In this document: piece by piece, positions 1 through 7,746 of the stretch | Numbering within the stretch: the first letter of the stretch is position 1 | Layout: the number at the start of each line of letters is the position of its first letter | NCBI GenBank assembly: GCA_002721895.1 | Contig: PBLV01000046.1 | Location: 17,540 to 81,539 of the forward strand | Source of the DNA: Verrucomicrobiales bacterium | Lineage (GTDB): Bacteria > Verrucomicrobiota > Verrucomicrobiae > Limisphaerales > UBA1100 | Direction of reading: 5' to 3' | Length of the DNA stretch: 64,000 nt | Position numbers and translations under genes: made by a program | Notes under the pieces: model-generated | What the model was told of the DNA's origin: nothing | Database searches by the model: none | Seen by the model: only the letters and a program-made list of their open reading frames with translations

Positions 1-106
1 GATCCCCCCAACCCTGATCGTCGGTCAGAATGACAATGACGTTTGGTTTGGCCGCCCAAAGGGTCATGCCCAAAATCAAGGGAAGCATAAAAAGAATGCG
101 TTTCAT
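1..106 (-). CDS. Sulfatase (arylsulfatase family), N-terminal fragment
   Basis: Only the first 35 codons are present; the gene runs off the left edge of the window. The start MKRILFMLPLILGMTLWAAK is a short hydrophobic export signal. It is followed directly by NVIVILTDDQGWGD, the opening beta strand and metal-binding Asp pair (TDDQ) of sulfatases in the alkaline-phosphatase superfamily. In this family the Asp pair binds calcium next to a formylglycine made from a CxPSR cysteine, which lies outside the window. The export signal suggests a periplasmic or outer enzyme that removes sulfate from polysaccharides. Other members of the superfamily, such as phosphonate hydrolases, share this start, so the substrate is unknown. 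Confidence 0.85.
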   Translation of the reverse strand, partial: MKRILFMLPLILGMTLWAAKPNVIVILTDDQGWGD

Positions 107-169
107 TCGCGGACTGTCGCGCAAAGAAACAAAGGGGCAAAGAAATTTCGAGCCACCGACCAGCGGCGC

Positions 170-901
170 TTACTGCTCATCCCAAAGCCGCTGGGGCACT
201 GATGCATTCTCCTGAAATCCCAAGTGACTGACCGGCAACACTTCGGCATGTTGGTCAGCAAAGACAACCGTCGCGCGCTTCATGTGACGGTTCCAGATAC
301 GGCGCGCGCCCTGACCTTTTTTCCGGCGCCATTTGGGGCTGGAGGGGATTTCAAACTGCAACCGGTTGCGCGCCTCGCCCACAGTAGCCTCGCTGGGCCG
401 CCATGCATCCGGAACATCACTGGGATTGGCAATTACGTCGGTATCGCCAAAAACCACCGTCGCGGCCGGCGCGGCCAGTTCCGATTCCCGTTTCACATGA
501 CCACCGGCCACCAGTTCACTGTAGCCAATGCCGAACTGGCCGCGGCAGGAGGGACAATGCCAAATGTCCTCATGGCCGGCATACTCGCGCAGGAGGTCGG
601 GCCAATAGGTGTGCTCGTCACTCGCGCCCGGCACCACGGAACCGCCTGGGCAAGCCTCGTTCTTTTTGAACGGCACAAACCGGCCGTCGTTGTTGTCGGC
701 ATAAGTGGCAAAGGCGGCGCCAATGTGACGGGAATTGTCGATACACCGGTTGGCGCGGGATTGATGGCGCGCATGCGCCAACGCGGGAAGAATTAAGGCT
801 CCCAAAAGACCCAGCACCACGAGAATGATCACCAACTCAATGATGGTGAAACCGCGACGGCACACGGGTCGGACTGGTTGGGTATTCCAGCCGGGTAGCA
901 T
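170..901 (-). CDS. Type II secretion-style pseudopilin, PVC type
   Basis: A 243-residue protein with a type IV prepilin leader. After a short positively charged leader (residues 1-16), CRRGFTIIELVIILVVLG gives the prepilin peptidase site (G before F) and the hydrophobic N-terminal helix with the conserved Glu at mature position 5. The globular part has paired cysteines (WHCPSCRG) and ends in RHMKRATVVFADQHAEVL. This resembles the RH...FxDGH signature of the large pseudopilin family in Planctomycetes and Verrucomicrobia, with Gln in place of Gly. Such proteins are often scattered singly among secreted enzymes. The role is probably a minor pilin or structural surface protein, but no secretion-system genes are nearby. 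Confidence 0.85.
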   Translation of the reverse strand: MLPGWNTQPVRPVCRRGFTIIELVIILVVLGLLGALILPALAHARHQSRANRCIDNSRHIGAAFATYADNNDGRFVPFKKNEACPGGSVVPGASDEHTYWPDLLREYAGHEDIWHCPSCRGQFGIGYSELVAGGHVKRESELAAPAATVVFGDTDVIANPSDVPDAWRPSEATVGEARNRLQFEIPSSPKWRRKKGQGARRIWNRHMKRATVVFADQHAEVLPVSHLGFQENASVPQRLWDEQ

Positions 902-973
902 GCGCGGGAGAGTACCTAACGAAATCCATTAGTCAACCCCGATTTGGGAAAACATCGAGCCCTATTCTCAGGG

Positions 974-1723
974 TCAACCTGCCTTGGGCATCACCTTGGG
1001 CAGTACCCATTCCGTCACCTTGCGCACCATCGTCGGCAGCGCCTCGGGGTCCGTGTCGGCATCAAAGACATGGTCGCAGTTGGGAATTTCAAACAGCTCC
1101 TTGGGTTCGTTGGCTCGAGCAAAAATTTCGCGCGATTCCTCAATCGGCACCACGTCATCCGCCTCCCCATGCACCAGCAGCCATGGCACATTGATGTGCG
1201 GGGCAAACTCCAGCACGGAGCCGATCTGGTTCATGTCATCCACAAATGTCCGCGAGAGCGGACACTCCGGCTTGTCCCACATGGTTCCTTGTCCCGGGGT
1301 TACGTCGCCAAATTCCACCTGCGCAAACTTGGCTGTGTGCACCATGCCCGCCAGCGAAACTAGCGCGTTGATGCGCGGCTCGTGCGGCGCACACATGACC
1401 CCCACCGCGCCGCCCATGCTGTGGCCCACGTAGACAATCTGCGGCGCATCGATCGCGGCAATGACCGATCTTAAATCCTGCACCTCCTTCGAGGGGCAGG
1501 AATCCTCGAACCGCCCCTCCGAGGCACCATTACCGGAAAAGGAAAAACGCAGTGCCGAGACCCCCGCCGCCGCCATCCCCGCCGCCAAGGCCAACACAAA
1601 CTCGCGATCCTTGTTGGCCGTCACGCCATGACCGATCACCACCACCGCCTCGCAGGCGCCCAGCGCCTTGTGAAACTCGTAGTCCAGCTTCTCCCCCTGC
1701 GAATTGCGAATTTCCTTATCCAT
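974..1723 (-). CDS. Alpha/beta hydrolase, serine type
   Basis: A 249-residue cytoplasmic-looking hydrolase with no signal peptide. The nucleophile elbow is GHSMGG with Ser102. The likely acid is Asp189 or Asp190 in HGEADDVVP, and the base is His218 in NCDHVF. GHGVTANKD near residue 31 supplies the oxyanion-hole HG motif. The fold is that of small esterase/acyl-peptidase-like hydrolases related to dienelactone hydrolase, where a GHSMGG serine attacks an ester or thioester. The true substrate cannot be read from the sequence. It follows a methyltransferase and a UbiA-like protein on the same strand after a 12-base gap, so it may be the last gene of that transcription unit. Confidence 0.85.
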   Translation of the reverse strand: MDKEIRNSQGEKLDYEFHKALGACEAVVVIGHGVTANKDREFVLALAAGMAAAGVSALRFSFSGNGASEGRFEDSCPSKEVQDLRSVIAAIDAPQIVYVGHSMGGAVGVMCAPHEPRINALVSLAGMVHTAKFAQVEFGDVTPGQGTMWDKPECPLSRTFVDDMNQIGSVLEFAPHINVPWLLVHGEADDVVPIEESREIFARANEPKELFEIPNCDHVFDADTDPEALPTMVRKVTEWVLPKVMPKAG

Positions 1724-1735
1724 CCCGGCCGGGTT

Positions 1736-2437
1736 TTAGGCTCCCGCAACCATCGTGGCGAGAGAATTTAATCCACAATTCACGCGCTCCCTTGGGAAAA
1801 ACGCCGCCTCCCAAACCCTCGCCGCCATCAGGCCTCCCGCAAATTCCATTCGCCGTTTCTCCTCCCAGCCCAACCCGGCAAGCAACCCACCAAAATTCGC
1901 CAGCCTCTTCGCTTCCAATCCCGTTACTCCCCGGAAAAACCCATGTAATGCAGCCAGCCACATTCCCGAACGCCAATTGCCTGACGCCACAAACTCCGCC
2001 ATCAACCAGCGTCCATCCGGACACACGCTCGCCGAGATACGCGGCATCAATCGCGCCAATGTTACCTCGTTAAAACAGTCCAGAAAAAAACAGGTCACCA
2101 CCGCATCATACTGCTCCAAGGGAAAGTTCCATTCCCGTGCATCCGCACGGTGAAAACAAACCCGGCCTCGTTCGTCTTCCGACAAGCGCCCGCGCGCCAA
2201 ATCCACCATAGCCCCGCTGGCCTCCACCACATCCACCCGCGCTTCTGCATTCAGATCCACCAGTTCCCTCAGGAACCGCCCATCCCCTTCCCCCAAAATC
2301 AACACCCGCCGCGCCTCCGCCAATTCCGGCAACAACGCAAACCGGCACCGTTCCAGTGCTCGCCCAAATGCCAAATACTCCAGCCAACGGTACCACCGCG
2401 CCAAGTCGTCAAAATTTGCCGGTGCATTCACAACCAA
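1736..2437 (-). CDS. Class I SAM-dependent methyltransferase
   Basis: A 233-residue protein with the Rossmann methyltransferase motif I RRVLILGEGDGRFL near residue 43, an acidic strand-2 end (VDVVEASGAMVDLA), HRADAREW as motif II/III and YDAVVTCFFLDCF as motif IV. It binds S-adenosylmethionine and should methylate a small molecule. Its start overlaps the end of the upstream UbiA-like gene by 10 bases, which implies translational coupling. A UbiA-type prenyltransferase followed by a methyltransferase is the pairing used for prenylated quinones and related lipids, so a lipid-quinone-like substrate is possible. That is inference; the enzyme is not a recognisable UbiE or UbiG. Confidence 0.8.
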   Translation of the reverse strand: MVVNAPANFDDLARWYRWLEYLAFGRALERCRFALLPELAEARRVLILGEGDGRFLRELVDLNAEARVDVVEASGAMVDLARGRLSEDERGRVCFHRADAREWNFPLEQYDAVVTCFFLDCFNEVTLARLMPRISASVCPDGRWLMAEFVASGNWRSGMWLAALHGFFRGVTGLEAKRLANFGGLLAGLGWEEKRRMEFAGGLMAARVWEAAFFPRERVNCGLNSLATMVAGA

Positions 2438-3273
2438 AACAAAATCGGTGCCAGCAACACCGTATCCGCCAACACACGCCTTCCATCACCCGCTCCGCTG
2501 CGCGCCAGTTCCCCCAAGGCCAAGGCTCCCACCAGTATTGACCCCGCCAATGGCGCCAGACGCTCGTCCAACCCCCATGCCCCCATCGCCGACCCCATCA
2601 CCCCCATCGCCCAAGGCCACATCCATTCCCGCGCCTTCGCCCAGTACCGGACCAGCGAAGGCTGCCTCATGTCTGCGTCAACCTCCCGATCCCCATATGC
2701 AATCACCATGCAATTCATAGCGCACAACCCCACCCACGCACATACCCCCATCACAAACGCCCATGAAAACGAAGCCTGCACCATGACGAAAAAAACGGCT
2801 CCAACCGCAAACACCGCGCCCGCCATCAACTCCTTGAAAGCACCCACGACCCCACGTGTCCGTTCCCAATGTTGCAACATGAAGTACCCACCCACCCCCA
2901 TCAACATGACCATTCCCCAAGCAATCTCTTTCCACGGCAGACTCAGCCCCAAGACAACCATCCCCACCGCGGCCCCGAGCCATACCTTCCTTAAAGGAAC
3001 CGAGTGCCGCCGGGCAAACTCATGCCTTTGCGAACCCACCGGCCCATCCAGCCGTCGCGCGTCCAGTAGCCGATCCCCGCAATACGACAGCCACACCGCC
3101 AACGCTAACACCCCGCGCTGTATCCAAGCCAATTCCACACCAAGACACATGGCCCAAGCCTCCTGCCATACCAGCGCCACCAACGGAGCGTCCAGGCTCA
3201 ACACATTCGGCCACAACCACCACGGTCGCGCCGGCGAAGGGTTGAGCGTCATGGAGGGAACCACCGGTTTCAT
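2428..3273 (-). CDS. UbiA-like polytopic membrane protein
   Basis: A 281-residue integral membrane protein with about seven to eight hydrophobic segments. Two Asp-rich loops resemble the prenyl-diphosphate and magnesium binding loops of the UbiA family: YCGDRLLDARRLD near residue 65 (a DxxxD pattern) and AYGDREVDADM near residue 190 (again DxxxD). Family members move a polyisoprenoid chain onto an aromatic or other acceptor in the membrane. The first loop lacks the usual Asn of the NDxxD form, so the activity could be altered. The gene is first in a minus-strand pair with a methyltransferase (10-base overlap), which supports a role in a membrane lipid or pigment pathway. The family call is moderate. 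Confidence 0.6.
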   Translation of the reverse strand: MKPVVPSMTLNPSPARPWWLWPNVLSLDAPLVALVWQEAWAMCLGVELAWIQRGVLALAVWLSYCGDRLLDARRLDGPVGSQRHEFARRHSVPLRKVWLGAAVGMVVLGLSLPWKEIAWGMVMLMGVGGYFMLQHWERTRGVVGAFKELMAGAVFAVGAVFFVMVQASFSWAFVMGVCAWVGLCAMNCMVIAYGDREVDADMRQPSLVRYWAKAREWMWPWAMGVMGSAMGAWGLDERLAPLAGSILVGALALGELARSGAGDGRRVLADTVLLAPILFWL

Positions 3274-3356
3274 CGGCCGCGCAGCATTGCAAACTGCTAA
3301 AAAATCTCAATGCCCAATGTGCTTGTCGTTCGCTGAATACGATTTAACGTCATTCC

Positions 3357-4838
3357 ATGAGTCCTTCACGACGTGATTTTCTAAAAACTTCCACGGCGGC
3401 CTTGGCGGCAACCCACGTGGCAGAGTCCGCACCGGCACGGTGGCGGGACTTGATCCGAAAAGAAAACGCCCGCGAAGGCACAAAGGATTGGCAGCTCACG
3501 CGTGTGCGGCCGGTGGGTTTTCGCAATCCCGCCATTGAGGGCTACTGCTCGCATCAATCCATCCAGGCCGGGGAAGAGCTGCGGGTGATGGTGAGCACGG
3601 AGCCGGCGGAAAAGTTTTCGCTGGAGATTTTTCGGATGGGTTACTACGGCGGACGCGGCGCGCGACTCATGACCACGCTTGGGCCCTTCCAAGGCAAGCC
3701 GCAGCCCATTCCGCCCGTCGGCAAAAATCGGATCCGCCAATGTAAATGGGAGGCTTCGACCACCATCACGATTCCCGCCGATTGGCCCAGCGGCGTTTAC
3801 CTCGGACGCCTCAATACGCTCGCCGCCAAGGGCAAACCGTACTGGCAAAATTATGTGGTGTTCATTGTGCGCGATGATCGACCGGCCGATTTTCTTTTCC
3901 AATGCAGCGACAACACGTGGCAGGCGTACAACAAGTGGCCGGACAATCATTCGCTCTACACTGATCCCCGCGGCGCGCACGCGGTGGATGTCGCCGTCAG
4001 CTTCGATCGGCCGTACGCGAAGTACTCGCAGATTTTTGAGCACCCGCTCTCCAACGGCTCCGGCGAATTTCTGCTGTGGGAATTCCCGCTCGCCTACTGG
4101 ATGGAACAGCACGGCTACGACGTCACCTACTGCGCCAACGTCGATTGCCTCGACGCCGCGCAGATCATCCGCGGCAAAACTTTTCTGTCAATCGGCCACG
4201 ATGAGTACTGGGACGTCCGACAATATCACGCCGTCAAAAAGGCCATCGCCGAGGGCACGCACGTGATGTGGCTTTGCGGCAACTCCGTCTTTGCCGTCAG
4301 CCCCTTCAGCGAGAACAACCGCACCATCACCCGCGACGGCATTTTCAGCGGCATCACCGATGCGGAAATCAACGCCGCCATCGGCGTCTTCACCAAGGAC
4401 TGGCGCCGGCGCGGGCCGGACGAAAGCGACATCATCGGCGCCCGCAGCATCGTGCCCTTCAACGGCGGCGGCGACTGGACCTGCACCCAACCCGATCACT
4501 GGATTTACGAAGGCACCGGCATGAAAAAAGGCGAGTCCATCCCCGGCCTCGTCGGCTGGGAACATCACGGTGCCCCCGCCAAAAAGCCCGGCCTCGAGGT
4601 CGTCGCCGAAGGCACCGTCTGGCGCGGCGGCCGCGAGCCCGCCCACTGGACTGCCACGATTTTTCCCGGCCCCAAAAAAAATCTTATCTTTAACGCCGCC
4701 ACCATTTGGTGGACGCAGGCCCTGTCCAGCCCACCTGGCCACATCCTCCCCTGGAGCCACTACAGCCGCCCGCACGGCGTGGACAAACGCGTGCAGCGGA
4801 TCACGGAAAATTTGTTTAACAAAACGCTGCCCTCGTGA
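3357..4838 (+). CDS. Tat-exported N,N-dimethylformamidase beta-subunit-like protein
   Basis: A 493-residue protein. The N-terminus PSRRDFLKTSTAALAATHVA is a twin-arginine signal ending near SAPA. The body matches the large-subunit domain of N,N-dimethylformamidase: an early beta-sandwich part with FRMGYYGGRGARLM near residue 92, then QNYVVFIVRDDRPADFLFQ, NTWQAYNKWP, and FLSIGHDEYWDVRQYHAV near residue 280, where the conserved GHDEYW segment sits. In the characterised enzyme Tyr and Glu side chains hold a mononuclear iron that hydrolyses amides. No small alpha subunit gene is adjacent, so the real substrate is probably another amide or amine compound in the periplasm. Downstream are the hairpins at 4910-5040. 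Confidence 0.75.
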   Translation: MSPSRRDFLKTSTAALAATHVAESAPARWRDLIRKENAREGTKDWQLTRVRPVGFRNPAIEGYCSHQSIQAGEELRVMVSTEPAEKFSLEIFRMGYYGGRGARLMTTLGPFQGKPQPIPPVGKNRIRQCKWEASTTITIPADWPSGVYLGRLNTLAAKGKPYWQNYVVFIVRDDRPADFLFQCSDNTWQAYNKWPDNHSLYTDPRGAHAVDVAVSFDRPYAKYSQIFEHPLSNGSGEFLLWEFPLAYWMEQHGYDVTYCANVDCLDAAQIIRGKTFLSIGHDEYWDVRQYHAVKKAIAEGTHVMWLCGNSVFAVSPFSENNRTITRDGIFSGITDAEINAAIGVFTKDWRRRGPDESDIIGARSIVPFNGGGDWTCTQPDHWIYEGTGMKKGESIPGLVGWEHHGAPAKKPGLEVVAEGTVWRGGREPAHWTATIFPGPKKNLIFNAATIWWTQALSSPPGHILPWSHYSRPHGVDKRVQRITENLFNKTLPS

Positions 4839-4909
4839 GAGAAGCCACCTCGCTAAATCCATTCTGTCATAAACTTGCGGCTCACGTAACACCCGCCGAA
4901 TGCGGCCGT

Positions 4910-4938
4910 AAAAAAAGAGACGCCCCCCGAAGGGGGCG
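4910..4938 (-). terminator. Rho-independent terminator read on the minus strand
   Basis: Seven G-C pairs (4921-4927 with 4932-4938) close a four-base loop that reads UUCG on the minus strand, a very stable tetraloop. On that strand the stem is followed by UCUC and then seven U (the A run at 4910-4916). There is no T run on the plus-strand side, so the site acts only on minus-strand transcripts. No minus-strand protein gene lies upstream of it before the plus-strand gene at 5130. Confidence 0.75.
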
Positions 4939-4995
4939 CCCGTCACTAACACAACCCATGACCCCGGTGCTCTCGGCCGGGCCCACGGAAGAGAC

Positions 4996-5040
4996 AGAGC
5001 CTCTCCACCTAAGTATCGGTGCGGGAGGCTCTTTTCTTTC
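4996..5040 (+). terminator. Rho-independent terminator read on the plus strand
   Basis: AGAGCCTC (4996-5003) pairs with GAGGCTCT (5025-5032). A further inner stem CACC/GGTG (5006-5009 with 5018-5021) has one bulged base. TTTTCTTTC follows directly on the plus strand. It would end transcripts of the dimethylformamidase-like gene about 160 bases after its stop codon. Read on the minus strand the same hairpin would form the 5' end of the proposed small RNA. Confidence 0.65.
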
Positions 5041-5129
5041 ATTTTTCTGCAAAAAATAATTCCGCCCGAATTCCGGCGTTTTTTTCCACGAAATATTGCC
5101 CAAAACTGCCGTTACTGTTACTTTCCCCC

Positions 5130-6485
5130 ATGCTGAATTTTCTCGGCAACCAAACAGGGGGACGGTTTTGTGACGGCGTTTCGCGCCGTTCATTTTTGCA
5201 AATCGGCGGGCTGGCCATGGGCGGGCTGTCGATGAACCAGATTTTGGCCGCGGAACAGAAGGGGCCCAAGGCCACGAAGAGCGGCGGGCTGGGCCATAAA
5301 GCGGTGATCATGATTTACATGCCGGGCGGGCCGCCGCATCAGGATATGTACGATCTCAAGATGGAGGCGCCACGCGAGATTCGCGGCGAGTTCAACCCCA
5401 TCAAGACCAAGGTGCCCGGCATTGAGGTTTGCGAACTGCTGCCGCGCCTAGCCGGCAATATGGACAAGCTGATCCCGATCCGCTCCATCGTCGGCGCCAA
5501 GGATCGGCATGAATCTTTCCAGTGCCTCACCGGCCGGCTCAATGAACGGTTGCCGGCGGGAAGTTGGCCGGAGATGGGTTCGGCACTGAGCAACACTCAG
5601 GGCAGCACGGCGCCGGGCATGCCGCCCTTTGTGGCGCTCTCGCCGCGCATGCAGCATCGGCCCTACAACAACGGCAAGCCGGGCTTCCTCGGCGGCGCCC
5701 ACGCGCCCTTCAAGCCGATGGATGAAGGCAAGGATGACCTGAAGCTGAACGGCATTTCCGTTAAACAGTTTGGCGACCGAAACAAGTTGCTGCGCGGCTT
5801 CGACCAGTTCCGCCGCGATGTGGACAACAGCAAAACCATGGAGGGCCTCGACGCCTTTACCCAACAGGCGTACGGCATCCTCACCAGTAGCGAGCTATCG
5901 ACCGCGCTGGATTTGGGCAAGGAAGATCCCAAAGTGCGCGCGCGTTACGGCAAAGGCACCGGCAAACATCAGGGCGACGGCGCCCCGCGCTTGAACGAGC
6001 AATTTCTGCTCGCCCGCCGGCTCGTCGAGGCCGGCGTGCGTTGCGTGACCCTCAGCTACAGTTTCTGGGATTGGCACGGCAGCAATTTCAAACATGCCCG
6101 AACCAACCTGCCGGACTTTGACCGCGCCATGGCTTCGCTGGTGGAGGATCTGCACGACCGCGGATTGAACGAGGACGTCACCGTCATTGCCTGGGGCGAA
6201 TTCGGCCGCACCCCGCGCATCAACAAAAACGCCGGGCGCGACCATTGGCCGCGCGTCAGCAGCGCCCTGCTCGCCGGCGGCGGCATGCGCACTGGCCAGT
6301 TCATCGGCAGCACCACCAAGGACGGCGGCGAAGCCAAGGATCGGCCCGTGCACTTTCAGGAAATCTTCGCCACCCTGTACCACAACCTCGGCATCAACAC
6401 CGCCACCACCACCGTGGACGACCTTTCCGGCCGGCCGCGCTACCTCGTGGAACCCGGCTTTCAGCCCTTGCGCGAGGTGATCTGA
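5130..6485 (+). CDS. DUF1501 secreted protein (Tat signal)
   Basis: A 451-residue member of the DUF1501 family, a branch of the alkaline-phosphatase/sulfatase fold abundant in Planctomycetes and Verrucomicrobia. The Tat signal is SRRSFLQIGGLAMGGLS. Family landmarks are IYMPGGPPHQDMYDLK near residue 60, the middle block LNEQFLLARRLVEAGVRCV, and WGEFGRTPRINKNAGRDHWP near residue 355, where metal ligands are expected. I placed the start at ATG 5130 because the upstream in-frame extension carries no family sequence and crosses the terminator hairpin. Function is unproven; DUF1501 genes usually sit beside PSD1 genes, but here the partner is the Cys-rich gene at 6485. Confidence 0.85.
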   Translation: MLNFLGNQTGGRFCDGVSRRSFLQIGGLAMGGLSMNQILAAEQKGPKATKSGGLGHKAVIMIYMPGGPPHQDMYDLKMEAPREIRGEFNPIKTKVPGIEVCELLPRLAGNMDKLIPIRSIVGAKDRHESFQCLTGRLNERLPAGSWPEMGSALSNTQGSTAPGMPPFVALSPRMQHRPYNNGKPGFLGGAHAPFKPMDEGKDDLKLNGISVKQFGDRNKLLRGFDQFRRDVDNSKTMEGLDAFTQQAYGILTSSELSTALDLGKEDPKVRARYGKGTGKHQGDGAPRLNEQFLLARRLVEAGVRCVTLSYSFWDWHGSNFKHARTNLPDFDRAMASLVEDLHDRGLNEDVTVIAWGEFGRTPRINKNAGRDHWPRVSSALLAGGGMRTGQFIGSTTKDGGEAKDRPVHFQEIFATLYHNLGINTATTTVDDLSGRPRYLVEPGFQPLREVI

Positions 6486-6961
6486 TGAGCGTTCAGGACA
6501 CCGGCTGTTGCCCGCCCTTCAACCCCGAGCCGTGGGAAGACACCACGGTGGAATGGGAAGACAAACTCTTTATCAAGGACAGCGTCCGCTGCCTGTTCCG
6601 CATCCCGCTCAATTTCGGCAGCGTGATGACCCGCAACATGGAACGCATCGGCGCCGCCAATGCCGGCACCCCCGGCGAATGCCTCGTGCTCTCGGACTGC
6701 TGTTCGTTGTGGCACACCGATGTTTACCTGCACGTGGCCAAGGAAGTGCCTGGCGCCGAACACGTGCGCCTCAGCGGCCGCTACCGTACCGCCGTCTTTG
6801 AAGGCCATTACAAAAACAGCGGCTGTTGGGCGCAGGAAATGACCGACCGCATGAAAGCCGAAGGCGAGGCCTTGAAAAAAATCCTGTTCTACTACACCAC
6901 CTGCCCCAAATGCGCCGAAGCCTACGGCAAAAACTACGTCGTGCTCCTGGCGCAGGTTTGA
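6485..6961 (+). CDS. Cys-rich conserved protein of unknown function
   Basis: A 158-residue protein whose ATG overlaps the stop of the DUF1501 gene (TGATG), so the two are translated together. It has nine cysteines: a CC pair at 8-9 (GCCPPF), 36, 66, a CC pair at 72-73 (SDCCSLW), 114 and a CPKC at 140-143. There are also conserved-looking His residues (LWHTDVYLHV). No signal peptide is visible, so these are probably metal or iron-sulfur ligands in the cytoplasm rather than disulfides. I recall uncharacterised relatives in other phyla with the same CCPPF start and no proven activity. I assign no function. Confidence 0.75.
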   Translation: MSVQDTGCCPPFNPEPWEDTTVEWEDKLFIKDSVRCLFRIPLNFGSVMTRNMERIGAANAGTPGECLVLSDCCSLWHTDVYLHVAKEVPGAEHVRLSGRYRTAVFEGHYKNSGCWAQEMTDRMKAEGEALKKILFYYTTCPKCAEAYGKNYVVLLAQV

Positions 6962-6987
6962 CGACCCAGGCTCGGAGCCCCTTGCAC

Positions 6988-7746
6988 TCAATCAACGTTC
7001 AAATCCACACCCACCGGGCAGTGGTCCGAGCCCGTCACATCAGGCAGAATGACTGCCTTCTTTAAACGCGGCCTGAGGTTGGCGGAGATCATCACGTAAT
7101 CAATGCGCCAGCCCACGTTGCGGGCGCGGGCGTTGTTAATGTTGCTCCACCAAGTGTAATGGCCACCGCCGGACTCGAATTCGCGAAAGGTGTCCACAAA
7201 GCCCGCGGACACAAAGGCGTCAAACCCCGCCCGTTCCTCAACGGTGAACCCGTGCGTGTTCTTGTTCGCTTTGGGATGTGTTAGGTCGATCTCCTTGTGC
7301 GCCACGTTAAAGTCACCGCAGAAAATCACCGGCTTGCGCCGCTTGAGTTTTTTTAAATAAGAGAGAAAATCACGGTCCCATTCCTGTCTATACGGCAGCC
7401 GCGCAAGGCTGCGCTGGGCGTTGGGAACATAAACATTCACGAGAAAAAATCCGGCAAACTCCGTGGTGAGCACACGGCCTTCGCGGTCGTGCTTGGCCTC
7501 GCCAATGCCGCAGGTGACCTTGAGCGGCTCGTGTTTGGATAGAGTAAGCACGCCGGAATAACCCTTCTTCTCAGCCGGATTCCAGTGCGCGGAATAGGTG
7601 CGCGGCCAGTCGGGCATCACCTGCTCCGGCAACGCGCGGCTTTCCTGCACACAGAGAATGTCTGGACGTGCCTTGCGAATCCAGTCGGCGAAACCTTTTT
7701 TCTGAACTGCCCGCAGGCCGTTCACATTCCAAGAGAGAATTTTCAC
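6988..7746 (-). CDS. xth: Exodeoxyribonuclease III
   Basis: A 252-residue AP endonuclease/3' exonuclease of the exonuclease III family, acting in base excision repair. Visible motifs are ILSWNVNGLRA at the N-terminus (Asn ligand), LCVQESRALPE (metal-binding Glu), VNVYVPNAQ, FCGDFNVAHKEID (catalytic Asp and Asn), a WWSN block, WRIDYVMIS, and GSDHCPVGVDL (C-terminal Asp-His). The length is normal. The start is GTG at 7746, because its GTGA overlaps the purU stop by 4 bases and family homology begins at KILSWN; the open frame extends further upstream but that part has no family sequence. It is coupled to purU, a pairing without obvious functional logic. Confidence 0.92.
   Translation of the reverse strand: MKILSWNVNGLRAVQKKGFADWIRKARPDILCVQESRALPEQVMPDWPRTYSAHWNPAEKKGYSGVLTLSKHEPLKVTCGIGEAKHDREGRVLTTEFAGFFLVNVYVPNAQRSLARLPYRQEWDRDFLSYLKKLKRRKPVIFCGDFNVAHKEIDLTHPKANKNTHGFTVEERAGFDAFVSAGFVDTFREFESGGGHYTWWSNINNARARNVGWRIDYVMISANLRPRLKKAVILPDVTGSDHCPVGVDLNVD

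Larger units (their letters stand above)
4908..5045 (-). ncRNA. Candidate minus-strand small structured RNA
   Basis: The stretch between the two hairpins contains no convincing protein gene. On the minus strand it would start with the long hairpin at 4996-5032, pass through a GC-rich middle with a possible CCCGG/CCGGG hairpin, and end at the UUCG-loop terminator at 4910-4938, about 130 bases in all. A weak AATTAT box lies upstream at about 5050-5060. It does not match 4.5S, 6S, tmRNA or any riboswitch I can recognise. The support is only the orphan minus-strand terminator, so this is inference. Confidence 0.35.

Noticed and set aside
2150..3376. Open frame of 408 codons on the plus strand across the methyltransferase and UbiA-like genes
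   Set aside because: The translation is His/Pro/Ala-rich without any domain, and the minus-strand frames show clear family motifs.
4908..5045. 4.5S (SRP) RNA in the 4.9-5.05 kb gap
   Set aside because: A CUCCCGCA stretch is similar, but the required GGUCAGG...GGAAGCAGC core is absent.
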